Assembly (NCBI GenBank): GCA_905250125.1
Contig: CAJNOL010001022.1
Location: 21,541 to 85,540 of the forward strand
DNA from: Rotaria sordida
Lineage: Eukaryota > Rotifera > Eurotatoria > Philodinida > Philodinidae
DNA length: 64,000 bases
Reading direction: 5' to 3'
Under the pieces are notes generated by a model that was given only the letters and a program-made list of their open reading frames with translations, made no database searches and had not been told where the DNA came from. How positions within the stretch are numbered: position 1 is the stretch's first letter; every line of letters begins with the position of its first letter. Of the stretch, positions 1 to 11,789 are shown in pieces. A program made the position numbers and the translations under genes.

Positions 1-205
1 TGGTACGATTGACATGAAAAATTGAAAGTAGTCCTAAACAATTTCTAGGAAGTATATTTTATTATACTCTATGCCTGTATTAATTCCTTTTCTTTGCAAA
101 TGTCACTAAAAAATGACTTTGTTCTTTTTCTTTCTATTATTGTTGTATTACAAAAAAAAAACGAATTTTTTAGAATGTGTTTTTTTTTTGTTATGAATTT
201 TATAG

Positions 206-355
206 GAAACAAAAAATGTTAAAGAAACTTTATCATCCGTTCTTCAACTTCTTATATCTATGTGTCAATCAAATAGAACAATAAAAAAATATTGTCAACA
301 ATTCATTCAATCATCACCTAGTCAACAAGTTTTTGATTCATTAACCGACGAATAA
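206..355 (+). pseudogene. Fragment of the two-span Cys-rich module family
   Basis: An open stretch of 49 codons follows an AG acceptor-like site and ends in TAA at 353-355. Its peptide contains LLISMCQSNRTIKKYCQQF, which lines up with the mid-ectodomain segment of the intact modules at 14.4-18.5 kb (for example QLISALCQNARSSLVDAIDQF at the same place), followed by a degenerate counterpart of the LLSEELL stretch. The rest of the ectodomain and TM2 are not found downstream, so the copy is truncated; anything upstream lies outside the window. The assignment is by eye from a short segment and could be coincidental, but the spacing of the Cys and the hydrophobic pattern agree. Confidence 0.45.
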
Positions 356-472
356 ACATTAGGAAACAAGTCAAATTTAGAATTCAAAAACAAGAAAAAG
401 CAATTGAGTTATTTCCTTCTGCCAGGATGAAATCTTATTAGCAGAATAGTTAACTTCATGTTCAAAGATCTA

Positions 473-558
473 AGAGTATCGAATCAAAAGCTTACGTACA
501 AATCGTAAGCTTGACTAAGACTAAAATTCAGACTTCAGACCAGGATTATCGATACTCT
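473..558. repeat. Short nested inverted repeat
   Basis: An outer 10-base arm pair (473-482 and 549-558, AGAGTATCGA with its complement) encloses a perfect 9-base stem (488-496 with 504-512, AAGCTTACG) around a 7-base loop. It sits in otherwise unassignable sequence, and no gene is linked to it. Confidence 0.5.
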
Positions 559-1231
559 TTAGAAGTGAAAAGTACTTTTATACTTGAAATGCTAGAAGTG
601 ATGACCGTCGGGAAGAGCAAAACCTACTGTGACTCTGCCCTGTCTCAATCCTGTTTATGTTGTAACAATATTTCAAAATCTGGTTTTTATCCAAAGTTAC
701 TATGAAGCTTGAAAAAATTGACAGAAAATTGGATATTATGGGGGCTTCCTTAAACGAGCATCTTGCTTCAAATAGCAATCATATTGAAAAACTAACTTAG
801 ACTACAGTCAGGATTTGGAATCCAAGTGAAACCAAAATTTCGATTTAAAATTAAACGTAGAATGAATTTCGAAATTCGCTACAGATACAGTGTAGGAGCC
901 AGATCCAAACGCGAATATAGATCAATACTAAGATCGTGATTCTACTCTGAGTCAAATAGAAATCTAAATTCGCTAAATAAATCTTTAGTCTTATATCCGC
1001 ATTCAAACTATTGTAATCTTTATTAAAGTAGATTCAATAAACTTTTCTGAAAAGTTCTATTATTAAAATAATTTAATATTTATAGACTAATACGTCAAAT
1101 GAGAAAATTCAAATTCCGAATTAAAAACTCTATCGGCTAAATTACTATTTGTTCTTTTATAAAGAAAACGGTATGATTCAATACTTAATGATTAAATTAT
1201 ATTGATGTGTGTGTGTGTGTTTTTTTTGTAG

Positions 1232-1368
1232 TTAATTGTTTGATAAAATATACAGATCTTTCTTATTCTTGCTTAAGATTTAATCGAATAAATATAGAAT
1301 TATCTGAAGATTTAATTATACATTATTCATTTGAACGACTTATGGTTGAAACAGAAAAATATTTTTAA
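1232..1368 (+). other. Possible orphan exon (unassigned)
   Basis: After a pyrimidine-rich tract and an AG at 1230-1231, one frame is open for 44 codons with coding-like composition (it includes SYSCLRFNRINIELSEDLII) and ends at TAA 1366-1368. I do not recognise the family. It may belong with the open stretch at 1421-1609, but I could not find a convincing intron joining them. Remnant or genuine exon cannot be decided from sequence alone. Confidence 0.3.
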
Positions 1369-1420
1369 TAATTTCAATTGTGTTATAGAGTAACATTTTT
1401 TTTTCTTTTTATTATGAGTT

Positions 1421-1609
1421 TTTCAAGAATTTTTTTATTATAATTATGATAAAATAAAAGTAATGATAAATGATTCAAAAAGAAAATCAATTCCATGTGA
1501 AAATAATCATGAAGTTAATTTAAACGTAATACAATGTTGTGCAAATATTTCTAATCCTTCAGAATCAAGTGATGATGAAGATCATATAATAACAACAATA
1601 AAAACATGA
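1421..1609 (+). other. Possible terminal exon (unassigned)
   Basis: An open frame that includes ATG 1463-1465 runs to TGA 1607-1609. The peptide ends in an acidic serine-rich tail (NPSESSDDEDHIITTIKT), the type of sequence often found at a cytosolic C terminus. No domain is recognisable. It could be the last exon of a gene containing 1232-1368. Confidence 0.25.
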
Positions 1610-4600
1610 AATAATACTTTCTCTATATATATATTTATGTATGTGAATATTGTCTTGTATATTGAATTTAGAGTATTGTTTTTTATTTGATCTCAATTGA
1701 AGATATTTTATTTTCTTAATATTATACACCTATTGATTATTTATCAAGTTATTTTATTCTTGTTTATTTTTAATTTTTTATTGACTTATATTTACATAAG
1801 GTCGATTTTTCTTTTTTTAGGGTTAAAAATGATATATATTTAACGACAAATAAATTAGTTACAACTGAAAAATTATTATAAATTGTAATTTAACAATGAA
1901 TGTATGTCCTAAAACTTGCAGAATCAAGTTTTATTAATTTCGAAATTTTGTTTTGCACATAAATCGACGACAGCTTACATATTTCATGATATTATGTCAT
2001 TTAAGGCCACATGAAGTGGATGAAAATATATCTAATGATGAAAGTGGAGATACTGGCTGGTGCTTCGTTTACTGTTAAAAATAAATGTTATATAAGACAT
2101 GAATGAAATAGAGTTTTTAGAGTTTCTATAAGTTTTATCAATTCCGACGGAGTCGGATTCCGATGTAGGACTCTGAACAACATCCAATCAAATGCGTATA
2201 TACACATTATATTCTCGTATGTGGGAAGAAATGTACATCAGAGTTGGAACTGAATCGATCGCGTGATCAGACGAGCCTCGTACGTTCATACTCATACTGT
2301 TAATCTCACTCTCATTACTCTTTGCATTGTTATATTACTCCTTTTATTTCAAACAAAATTTAAAAAAAAAAGAAAGAGAAAAAAAACATACCATAGGCAT
2401 ATCTTGAAAAACGTCGTATTTCTATTACATACAGTGACATACTGATGATATTTTTCTTCTTCGACAGAGAAGAGAGGAAAAAACAAGAAACAAAGAATGC
2501 ACTATATGGCATAAGGATAAACAAGACAACAATACACACGAAAGAATAAACTATCTAGCTAAAGATATATCATGACTGAAGATCATGACATACACCTACA
2601 CCTCTTACCCGAAACAGTCAGGGGCTTCCTGTCATCAGTTTTAAGAGAATGACACCATAGAGTTATCAAGAGAAAGAATAATTCTTGGATAAAATAATGA
2701 ATGGTAAATAATAATTTGTACTTAGTTTATTGCAAAAATGAACTACCAACTAGTGAATACTATACATTTGAAATAAACAAAAGTCATTTATTCATATACA
2801 CTTCGTCGTACAGGCATAGCATTAAATGAGTAATAGTATTGTTCAAATGTTAGAATTTCATAGAGTTGATCAAAAACGTGTTTTATAATCAACTCGACAT
2901 GTTCTTCAATCTAGATGTAGAAAAAAAATCGGTTTTTTCAGAAAATAGATCTCTGGAGTCTTAGCTGCTGCTCTCATGTTGATATTCGGAATCAATATGA
3001 TCGATTACCTATAACACTCTAGATTTTGTAAAAAGATGCTTAGACAATTATAAACTTTCCTTCGTAAGTAGCACACTTGATTATACATTGTGCCTATGTT
3101 ATACAGTAAAATTTTGCTAACACTTTAGTGAATAAAAAGCAAAGATACACGTTGTAAAATTTTATTGGTGTTTAATTCTTCTGAGGTAAATTACATCTGA
3201 AAAGAATATTTTTTTAAGCTGATTTAATATAAATTTTTGAATTCTATTTAATCTTAAAGTTTGAATAAAATCAGAACAACCATTCGTGAGTTGTAGATTA
3301 AGTAATATAGAAAAAAATGTCTGTCATCGAATGGCGAGCGTAGAAGTACGCAAATGGAAAGATGTGTAGATCAGTGAATCACATGTTTCGATAAGGTCAT
3401 ACCCAAGCTGCAAAATAACCTACTTACGTTTCTTTCTTTTCTCAGACAAGTGTCTTCTTTACGTACATGTCGCTTAAAAATGTTACTTTTTCTAACTGCT
3501 AATCCTTTAACTCAGGAACAATAAACATCGATTTTGATGTAGCTGTAAGACACTACGAGAGGAATAGAATTTTAAAAAAAAACATTTTAGAATAGTTTGA
3601 TCGAAACAAAAGTTATAGTGTAGATACGTGAAAACATCAATTGTACAAAAAGGTTTCAATTAACTCATATATATATATATATTATAAATGAATATCGTTT
3701 GAAATAAGACGAACGAATTGAAATAAATTTTTATATAGTTTTAGTTATCTCTTGTGAAGTTTAAAAAATTCCTTTTTCGGATCGATTCAAATTTTGAAAA
3801 AACCTAAATCAATTCCACCACTGGTATGCGCCGATGGCATAGTATACTGATTGACTGGTATTGACATAAGTTATCAACTTTCCTTGACAATCGAGTGTGT
3901 TGCAGAATTATGTGAGAAATTAATTTTTTTTTAGCATTGTAATATTTCAATTACTTCTATTATGATTAATATCACTCGAGCTTATCCAATATCTTCCATT
4001 GTTTCTATTTAATAGAAAAAGGTCAACTTGATTACTAATTAAGTAAGAGAATAACAAAATCACAGTCAGTTTTTCGCAAGTTTGTTTAATTAAGTTCTTA
4101 TTCTCTGACCTAATCAATAAATAAATTGATCTTTATCTATTAAGTAAAAATGATAAAAAAAGATTCGACAAACAGAAGTAGCTATAACATGTTACACTAC
4201 ATTGTAGTGCTTGTTACGGTTGTTTTCCTATTCTTTTCCTCTCTCTATCTCTATAAATACCCAGGTCAAATAAGCATGGTCGTCTACAGGCGTATACAAA
4301 ACTCCGCATTCGTCGACCCGGGTGTATATCTGCATATATATATATACATATCTATGAATGCGCCTCGATGTACACTTGCAAACGCGATCTTTATTTTATA
4401 AGAGATGAAAACGACTAATTACTGCAATATATGACATAGACAAATATATATATAAAGAACGAAAAAAACAAGATAGACTAATTAAAGATCAAAGAGAGAT
4501 GAAAGACAATATAACATAACACCACCCAGGCAGACAAAATCTCTACAAAAAAAAATGCGATAACGATTCGTTATGACGCCGTTTTAACAATATCTCCGAC

Positions 4601-6989
4601 GCGTCTATACACATTTTTATCAGTTTTTACAAATATTAATGCATTCAAAATGCTGAGTATGTTAAAATGTGAAAATTTAAGTTGAAAAACGAGTTTTTTT
4701 TTTAGCTGATTTTACTGCGTTAAGCATTAACTTGTTAATATCTATTGTTTTTAATGAGACTTAAAGTGTGTTGACTGATTTACTTTCTTAATTGTCATTA
4801 AACGTTCAATATTTTGTCATTGAAAAATGCATCTTTTATAATAACTATTGTGAATAATCATTTAATTAAACATTGCCATTACTCGTATTAGAGATGAGAT
4901 TTATTCTGAAGCGTATATTAATAGTATATGATAAAGTTACTTGATTTTTGAAAGATAAATTCAAAAGTATTTCTTTTTAGTAGATATAAAAAAAAACTCA
5001 TAATAATATGAGCCTTTATTTTGAAGACAATAAAGATATTTGCAGCTCAGAAATTATCATGGCCATCTCTTAATGAATCTTGAAGTATAGAATTGTTGCT
5101 TTTTCATCAAATAGATCGCTTAGTTTAAAAATTCGAATGTGTAAAAATGTGTTTCATTTGATATCACTATAACAGTGCTGAATACGTTAATTTTTCACAA
5201 AACTATGCGACAAATGTGATTGTCAAGAAAAATTGTTATGTGAATGATAGCTAATGTCAATACCGATGGATCAACAATATTGGTTTATGTCTATGCGAGA
5301 ACATACAAATATTTTGCAATGAACTTTCGTATGTCCATGCGAGGCAATATTACGATAGGCGAAAAAACGAAGCACGTGTAGCAGACATGCATGAACATGC
5401 AGGAGGTTTTTTCTGCCTAAAATAACATTTGAATATACTTATTTTACTTCATAAAACAAACTTCTACACCATTTCTACCATTAAAGTATATTAGGAGTGT
5501 GACAAAAATTGGAGAATATAAGGATTGTTGAATAGTTACTAGTTACGTGCTCCTTTAGGAAAGGGAAGTTATGCGATAAGTAAAGATTTCGTAAAGTAAA
5601 TCTCATTTTATGTTAGTTACAATTTTCGAAAACTTCGATCAAAGCTTGCTGATGTAGAAGAATCTATGTTTCTACGTTAATTCTTCAATCAATCTGATTT
5701 CGACAAGATTTTCTCTACTTCGATACAGGCTTAGCAGAATTTTATCTGAATCATCTAAGAGAGAGCTCTTTCTAATCCTTGATTGACTCGAACAACAATA
5801 TGTTTTGATCGTACTGGAGTAAAGCACAAACTTGCTGAGAACCGATTGGTTGAGGAACTAACATAGAACCACAGATTCTTCGACTTTAATAAGTTTTGCT
5901 CAAAGCAAGGATGTGACATCCGCTACTTCTGAAATTAGTTCACCATTTCCCTGCCTTTGAAGGTTGTCCACGCAATACTTCTTTTTATGGCATCCAATCA
6001 CTCTGATCTCGGTGATGAGGAAACCTTTTCGAATGTGAAATCACTTTTCAACTGACGAGGGAAGGTCCCCGAGTGTGAATCGCCGTTTCGAATGGGAGAT
6101 ATTCAAGTTTGTAGAGCTCGACGAGATGAGTCTAGTGGCATAAACAATTTTTCCCGACGCAGCTAGAAACTAGAAAAACAGGTAGGATAATTATGAAAAA
6201 TCATATAGGAAACATTGAAATTTTAACCATATTGCAATCCAACAGAGCTATATATAACCATTGATTTCGTCACTTTTGACTATCAACTCTAGTAAAATAG
6301 ACCAAAAAATGTATAGCTATGCCTGATTTTGCATATGTTATTGATGAGATCAATGAACAATTAAATTATTTGCAAAGTATATTCCGAAAAATGTCAATAA
6401 TCTTATGAGAGTAAAGTCGATACATTTCGAACTACAAGCCATCCTGACTTGCATATTTTTAGTATGTGACGGTCTTTATGCTTGATAGTTCATGTTTTTT
6501 TTATTTGAAAATATATGTTTCATATGGGATCAATGAAAGTGATAAGCACAAAAAAAAAATGTTCGAAACATAGTGTTCGTCGACAATGACTGCAACAAAT
6601 GAATATGTGTTGATCACAATTATTGTATGAGCAAGTGTCGGCTAGCGAAGAGAAGTAGACTTCTATTACATGGATGTGAGTGTGAGTGTGACTAAGGAGA
6701 AGGTCTACACACACACCCAAATATTATCTCAATATCTTACCAATATTATTAAATAAACGAGATGAAGCCATTGTCTTTTCTTTTTCTTCTGAAAGAAAAA
6801 CATGCATAATCATAATCAAATTAAATTTGTTTAGTTATTTTGTTTTTATTAGCAAATAGTTCCAGAAACAAAACGAAACCATATGAAAATTCTTCATATC
6901 TCTATCGATAGAAAAAGAAAATGCATCACTATTTAATCTATCTATCTACTACAATAACAAATCAATGTAATAAAATACATAGAAAAAGA
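1610..6989. other. No supportable gene
   Basis: I see AT-rich sequence with homopolymer runs, short TA tracts and scattered short open frames. The longest (4150-4401) has an ATG and one hydrophobic stretch, but it runs into a TA microsatellite-encoded tail and has no recognisable family, so I do not call it. Confidence 0.5.
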
Positions 6990-7214
6990 TTAAATAACAA
7001 TAAACTTTGAAAACAAAAAAAAAATTACATGTATACTTTTAAATAAATCGAAATCCACTTGAAAAAAATATGAGCACCGTTTTTTTTTAGACAAAACAAA
7101 ACGTGTATAAAGTTTAGCACCGTTCAGATATTGTTCACCATTGAGTTTTAATGAATTTGATGTATCACTGTTCTTTGCTACTGCAGCAGCAATTGCTTCG
7201 GATGCTGGAACAGT
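6990..7214 (-). other. Possible terminal exon on the minus strand
   Basis: Reading leftward from an acceptor-like TATAG at 7220-7215, the frame is open for 74 codons to TAA (6992-6990). The first 40 codons look coding (ASEAIAAAVAKNSDTSNSLK); the remainder is Phe/Lys-rich and could be untranslated sequence after an unrecognised donor. The upstream partner exon would lie toward the assembly gap. Family not recognised. Confidence 0.3.
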
Positions 7215-7319
7215 CTATAAAGAAATTATTTATATCATAGGAAAAAAAAATGTTTTTCAATTACTATAATTTGATTTTGTTGTAATTAATCAAAATATAT
7301 CTTATTTTTTTCATTTAGG

Positions 7320-7379
7320 GTTCGCGAATGGATACCAGTAAAGATGGTGAATCATCTGAACCTGTTTCTACTCGACAGG
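7320..7379 (+). other. Possible 60-nt exon beside the assembly gap
   Basis: The stretch is bounded by a TTTAG acceptor ending at 7319 and a CAG/GTAATT donor at 7380, open in frame 0 and encoding a hydrophilic Ser/Glu-rich peptide (MDTSKDGESSEPVSTRQ). The next exon would fall in or beyond the N run. The opposite strand is also open here, so the strand is uncertain. Confidence 0.25.
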
Positions 7380-7416
7380 TAATTAAGTTTTGGAGAAGTG
7401 TGATTAAACTCATCGG

Positions 7417-7516
7417 NNNNNNNNNNNNNNNNNNNNNNNNNNNNNNNNNNNNNNNNNNNNNNNNNNNNNNNNNNNNNNNNNNNNNNNNNNNNNNNNNNNN
7501 NNNNNNNNNNNNNNNN
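7417..7516. other. Assembly gap (100 N)
   Basis: A run of exactly 100 undetermined bases, the usual scaffold placeholder. The true length and content are unknown. It lies 36 bases upstream of a large palindromic repeat, a type of sequence that commonly breaks assemblies. Confidence 0.99.
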
Positions 7517-7552
7517 TTTTATTTATTAACCTACTATATATAGCGAGATAGT

Positions 7553-8335
7553 CCGGAACGTGCTGCATCTTTTGGTATATTTGCATTAAACATCAGATGT
7601 AGTTCAAACTGTAAACGATATATTAGAAAAAAAAAAGCGGCATTTTTTTTCGCTGTACAAAACCGACTGTCCATAATGTTGTAACATTTTTTATTTTGCA
7701 TTTATCTTGGCTTTGGTAAACAATAAAATCTTGAATTTTTTTCTAAAAGATGCGCCGTAAAAAGCTTTATAAAAAGTGTATGATTGAATTTCTTTTTACG
7801 TGTTTTAATAGTTTTTTTATATTCAAAATGAACAACCTACAATGACAGTGTCCCCCTCCATCATATTGAAAATGTTTTGGACACTATTCTAATTCGCCAT
7901 CGGAATTGATCCATACAGTTTTTGTAGAGCTTTCGACGGCACATCTGTCTAAAAAAAAATTCAGTGTTCTGTTAGTTCCTCAAGTCGAGATATATGCAAA
8001 ATAAAAGCGTCTTCCAAACATTTTTCATATAATGAAAAGTGATGCTGTCATGTAGGTTGTTCATTTTGAATATAAGAAAAACTATTAAAACACGTAAAAA
8101 GAAATTCAATCATGCACTTTTTATAGAGCTTTTTATGGTGCATCTTTTAGAAAAAAATTCAAAGTTTTATCATTTATCAAAGGCAAGATAAATGCAAAAT
8201 AAAAAAATGTTACAACATTATGGATACCCTGTACACAGAAAAAAAATCTCCCTTTTTTTTCTAATACTTCGTTTACAGTTTGAACTGCATTTAATGTTCA
8301 ACGTAAATATACAAAAAGATGCAGCACGTTTCAGG
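7553..8335. mobile_element. Foldback (palindromic) element, about 0.78 kb
   Basis: The left half reads as the reverse complement of the right half over almost the whole length. The outer ends pair as AACGTGCTGCATCTTTT (7557 onward) against AAAAAGATGCAGCACGTT (up to 8330). Pairing continues through TAATGTTGTAACATTTTTT-type blocks, the conserved ACGTGTTTTAATAGTTTTT block, GTAGGTTGTTCATTTTGAAT, and an inner CATGACAG-flanked block. The centre (about 7880-8010) carries a further diverged copy of part of the arm. No protein-coding capacity is seen. This is the structure of a non-autonomous foldback/TIR element; the superfamily is not determined because the target-site duplication is not clear. Confidence 0.75.
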
Positions 8336-9090
8336 CTTTCTTCTTATAAATAGTGTACTAATACATAAGTAACGCTCGTCGCTACGACTCGCTCTATCCT
8401 CGACTGAAGGGTTAGAAGCACTTATACGCTAGTCCACTTTATCAAGACAGTTACTGATAATATCGCATGTAAATGGGTACCTTCATATAATAAGACTTGA
8501 GGACCTATGGATATATATATAGAAGTTTTAAGGCCATGTTCTTTTAATCCTAATGTTCTTTTGACCTTGCCACAAACCAACAAACGCATTTTTTTTCATA
8601 TGACCCTCCATTCAGTCGATGGAATAAAAGACAAAAAAAAAATCAAAGGGTATACTTTCAATTTTCGTGGACTGTATGACTTATAAGAGTCTAACTGTTC
8701 ATTTAATTTGTTTGATCGATTGAGGCACAATCCGTGTTGACAACTAAAGCTTTTATCATATATAAAATATTCAGAAATAATGCGTGTTACGTCATCTGTT
8801 GAAGTTTCTTGCCATGGCACACTATTATTACCAGTTACTTGTCTGCCAAAAAGCAAATATAAAGTATCGAGACAGTATTATGCTCCTTCGCAGAAAGAAA
8901 ACGAGAGCAACGTTAAAGTTATTTTTCAACCAAATAGAAAGAAAAAATAAATTGTCGTTCTCTTTTGCAGTACGAGTGCACAATAAAACTTTTTTCCCAC
9001 TTTGGATCACGTACTGTTCGGACATATAAGTAGTTTATCAAAAAGAAATACTAAACATCAACTGGCACACATATAACAATCCTCGGTTAA
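8336..9090. other. No supportable gene; diverged repeat end
   Basis: Positions 8366-8410 resemble the left end of the 20.6-kb and 31.9-kb repeats (AAGTAACGCTCGTCG here, AAGTAACACTCATCG there, followed in both by a CGACTGA/AGACTGA block). Overlapping open frames on both strands at 8596-9029 have no recognisable family and are not called. Confidence 0.4.
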
Positions 9091-9980
9091 ATGATAATGG
9101 CTATTTATTATACGGATATGTTTATTGGTCAGCGTATTCTTGATCCTTCTGTAAAGAGTAGAATAAAGGAAGAAGAATCACTAAAATTTACTTTATGTTT
9201 TACTCCAAGGAAAGAATATCTATCTGTATTTGGGGCTGAATTGTCTGGTAGGACTATCATGTATGGAACTTATGATGGATCGACACAATTAGCTTCTATA
9301 ATCGAACTAATAGACAATGTAAAAACATACAAGTATCAATGTAAATTAATGGTTGACAAAACAAATGAGTAAATCTATTTGCGTGGGTCTTGGAATTCAT
9401 TGATCGATGAAGATTTTTTCGGTGAATTAATAATGACAAGTGAAGCAGATGTTCCATTTAATTCTATATCAGGAATATGGGTGGGTGAAGCACAACCAGC
9501 TGAAGAACTTGCTGACTTTTTCATTCCTATTAATCCAATCCGTTGGTACGCTACCCTATTTCGAAAAGACGATTAACATGATACATGTTTGGTAGTGGTT
9601 ACTTGAATGATTCAACCGATATTCCTAATCAACCTCTTTTATTTTTTTCATTGGATGGAACAGGTACATTAGATGATATGAAAATTATTAAAAAATACAT
9701 AACAACGGATCATAGAGTTGAATACTGAGGTAAACTGATTGAATATGAAAATGGTAGTTATTCATATGTGGGTCATTGGTCAAATGCCGTTGCATATAGT
9801 TATGGATCATTTATGGCTATACAATATTGTTTCAATCCAATTATTTCATATCGACTTGATATTTATTTATGTGAAGTGTGTAGAAATATTCTTCATCCTG
9901 GTGATAATCGCTGGTTTTGCTCTCAATGTCATTTTAGCACATGTCCTGAATGTAATCATCATAAACTAATGAAATTATAT
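9091..9980 (+). pseudogene. Broken ZZ-type zinc-finger protein gene
   Basis: The coding-like sequence is one protein interrupted by stops at 9370-9372 (TAA), 9574-9576 (TAA) and about 9724 (TGA), with a frame change between about 9576 and 9585. Downstream of the first stop it reads GSWNSLIDEDFFGELIMTSE, then SGYLNDSTDIPNQPLLFFSL, SYSYVGHWSNAVAYSYG and finally a Cys-rich finger LCEVCRNILHP followed by RWFCSQCHFSTCPEC. The paired CxxC, CxxC and CPEC spacing is that of a ZZ-type zinc finger (a zinc-binding protein-interaction domain). This combination resembles an expanded bdelloid family of unknown function. At least four lesions make it a pseudogene. An F-box remnant follows directly. Confidence 0.65.
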
Positions 9981-10033
9981 TTAAAGATATTTTTCATATA
10001 TTCACGAATTTACGATATTTAAATTTTTGTCCA

Positions 10034-11136
10034 TCTTCAATTTGTTATCAACGACTATCATTTTTTACTTCACCTAGTTTCATTTCTACAAATTTGTTAG
10101 AATTACATGTCTATTTGAATACTTTTACTGATTGTCTTTATTTACTTGATGGTCGTTTCAGTCAACTTCATACACTTTATGTTAATATTGATTTTATTTG
10201 TACTTCGGACCTAATAGTCAACAATAGAGTAGATTATTTTTAATTTATTTAAATAAATTTTTTGTTTTTCTGGGAAAAACTATTTAATTTAAAATGCTTT
10301 TCGCTATATTCCAACGACGAAACAAATAGTTATGATGAATTAATTCTACCACTTTTACAACGAATGTCGAACTTAGAAAAATTTCATTTATATTTTGTTG
10401 CTTATGGAAGAGAAACATTTTTTGATGGTAATGAATTGAATATGAATATTATTGATTATATGCCGCTATTAAGTAAATTTACATTTAATATTCGGTCATT
10501 CAGTCCTTGTTATAATTAAATTAATTTACCACCGAATGAAGATATTCAAAAAACATTCAGAGACTTTAAAGATCAGCAAATTATCTATTGTGCTAATTAT
10601 TTTCCAATGCCACAATATGGTGAATGTCATCTTTATTCATATCCATATCAACTGCAACATTATGATCGTATAACAAATAATTTTCCAGGTGGAATATTTA
10701 CAAGTGTTTGTAAAGTGTCATTATAGGATAAATGTCCTTTTGAGCATGAATTTTTTCTTCGAATTACTTAATCATTTCCATTATTGGAATTTTTATCTAT
10801 AAATAATACAAAAGGACAAAATAATAAACAGTTTAGAAAATCAAAAAATGAAGATCAAGATTTATCAATCATTAAATATCTGCATCTTAAAGAGCTTAAA
10901 CTTATGAGAACTCATATAGATTATCTTGGTCAATTCTTACTTGATATTAAAACATGTTTACCAAATAATGTTTATCTTCTTACCAATTATCTATATTTGA
11001 AAAGAGTGACACGTAATTTTACAAGAAAAACAACACGATGTAATTGTGCAAATAACTCAGTGCCATATTTTTTTCTACTAGATTAAAATTCTCTGAACGT
11101 TTAAAAGACTATATGCCCCATAAAAAAATATTATTG
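10034..11136 (+). pseudogene. Decayed F-box/leucine-rich protein (C-terminal part)
   Basis: The sequence corresponds to the C-terminal, leucine-rich-like half of the expanded bdelloid F-box protein family. Blocks in order are LLELHVYLNTFTDCLYLLDG, NLEKFHLYFVAYGRETF, NIIDYMPLLSKFTFNIRS, SYPYQLQHYDRITNNFPGG, FEHEFFLRIT, KYLHLKELKLMRTHIDYLGQ and LLDIKTCLPNNVYL. In-frame stops occur at 10517-10519, about 10723-10725 and about 10768, with frame changes near 10200-10260 and 11083, after which SERLKDYMPHKK is still readable. The N-terminal F-box is absent; a ZZ-finger relic takes its place upstream. The family's usual role would be substrate recognition in SCF ubiquitin ligases, but this copy cannot make a protein. 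Confidence 0.75.
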
Positions 11137-11789
11137 ATTATTATCAGTTTATTATTTAAATAATACTGGTTAAAAGCAAATTGATTTCCATAAAATAAAA
11201 TTATTGACTAAATAGAGAAGAGAATGATATAGTTGAAAATAGATATTGACGAGCATAGTTTGTTATATACGAAAATGTGATTATCTATTTGGAAATACAT
11301 ATTTCAGAAAACGAAAATGAAACCACAGATGGAAAAGAATATTGACAAAAAATAAATTATTGAAGGTCACCATTGATAGATTTGATGGAATAAGAATGAG
11401 TCATGATATAAAATGGGAACTATGTGAATAAAATTATTAGAAATTAGTATGCTTTCATATATCATATGTTTTCAGTTAAAATAGGCAATAGAACATCAAT
11501 GATTCAGGCCTATTGCAAACGAGAATAAACCAATAAATAAAAGACAAAAAGAAAATAATATCTATCGTTTACATATTCATGTAATTGTCATCATTATAAA
11601 TATATAAGATTAGTATGTTGAGCTCTTTTCTGTTGGTGAATTTGAAATAATTCGCAAGAAATTAATGGAAAATTTGATTTTGTAGTGAATTTGGAAAGAA
11701 GGAATGTTTTACGTAAAAGTCAACGAAGATATAAGAGATAATAATAATATTACTAATATCAGCGCTAGCAGTCAGTGCACTCGGATGTT
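11137..11789. other. No supportable gene
   Basis: AT-rich sequence between the F-box relic and the foldback element. No open frame with coding character and no structured repeat noticed. Confidence 0.5.

Noticed and set aside
4150-4401. 83-codon open frame with one hydrophobic segment
   Set aside because: Its tail is encoded by a TA microsatellite region, no family is recognisable and no splice or context support exists.
5990-6120. Words resembling GACGAGGGAAG shared with about 54278 and 57594
   Set aside because: Match is only about 10 bases and could be chance; not enough to define a repeat end.
8596-9029. Overlapping open frames on both strands
   Set aside because: Mutually antisense frames of similar length with no domain; at most an unrecognisable relic.
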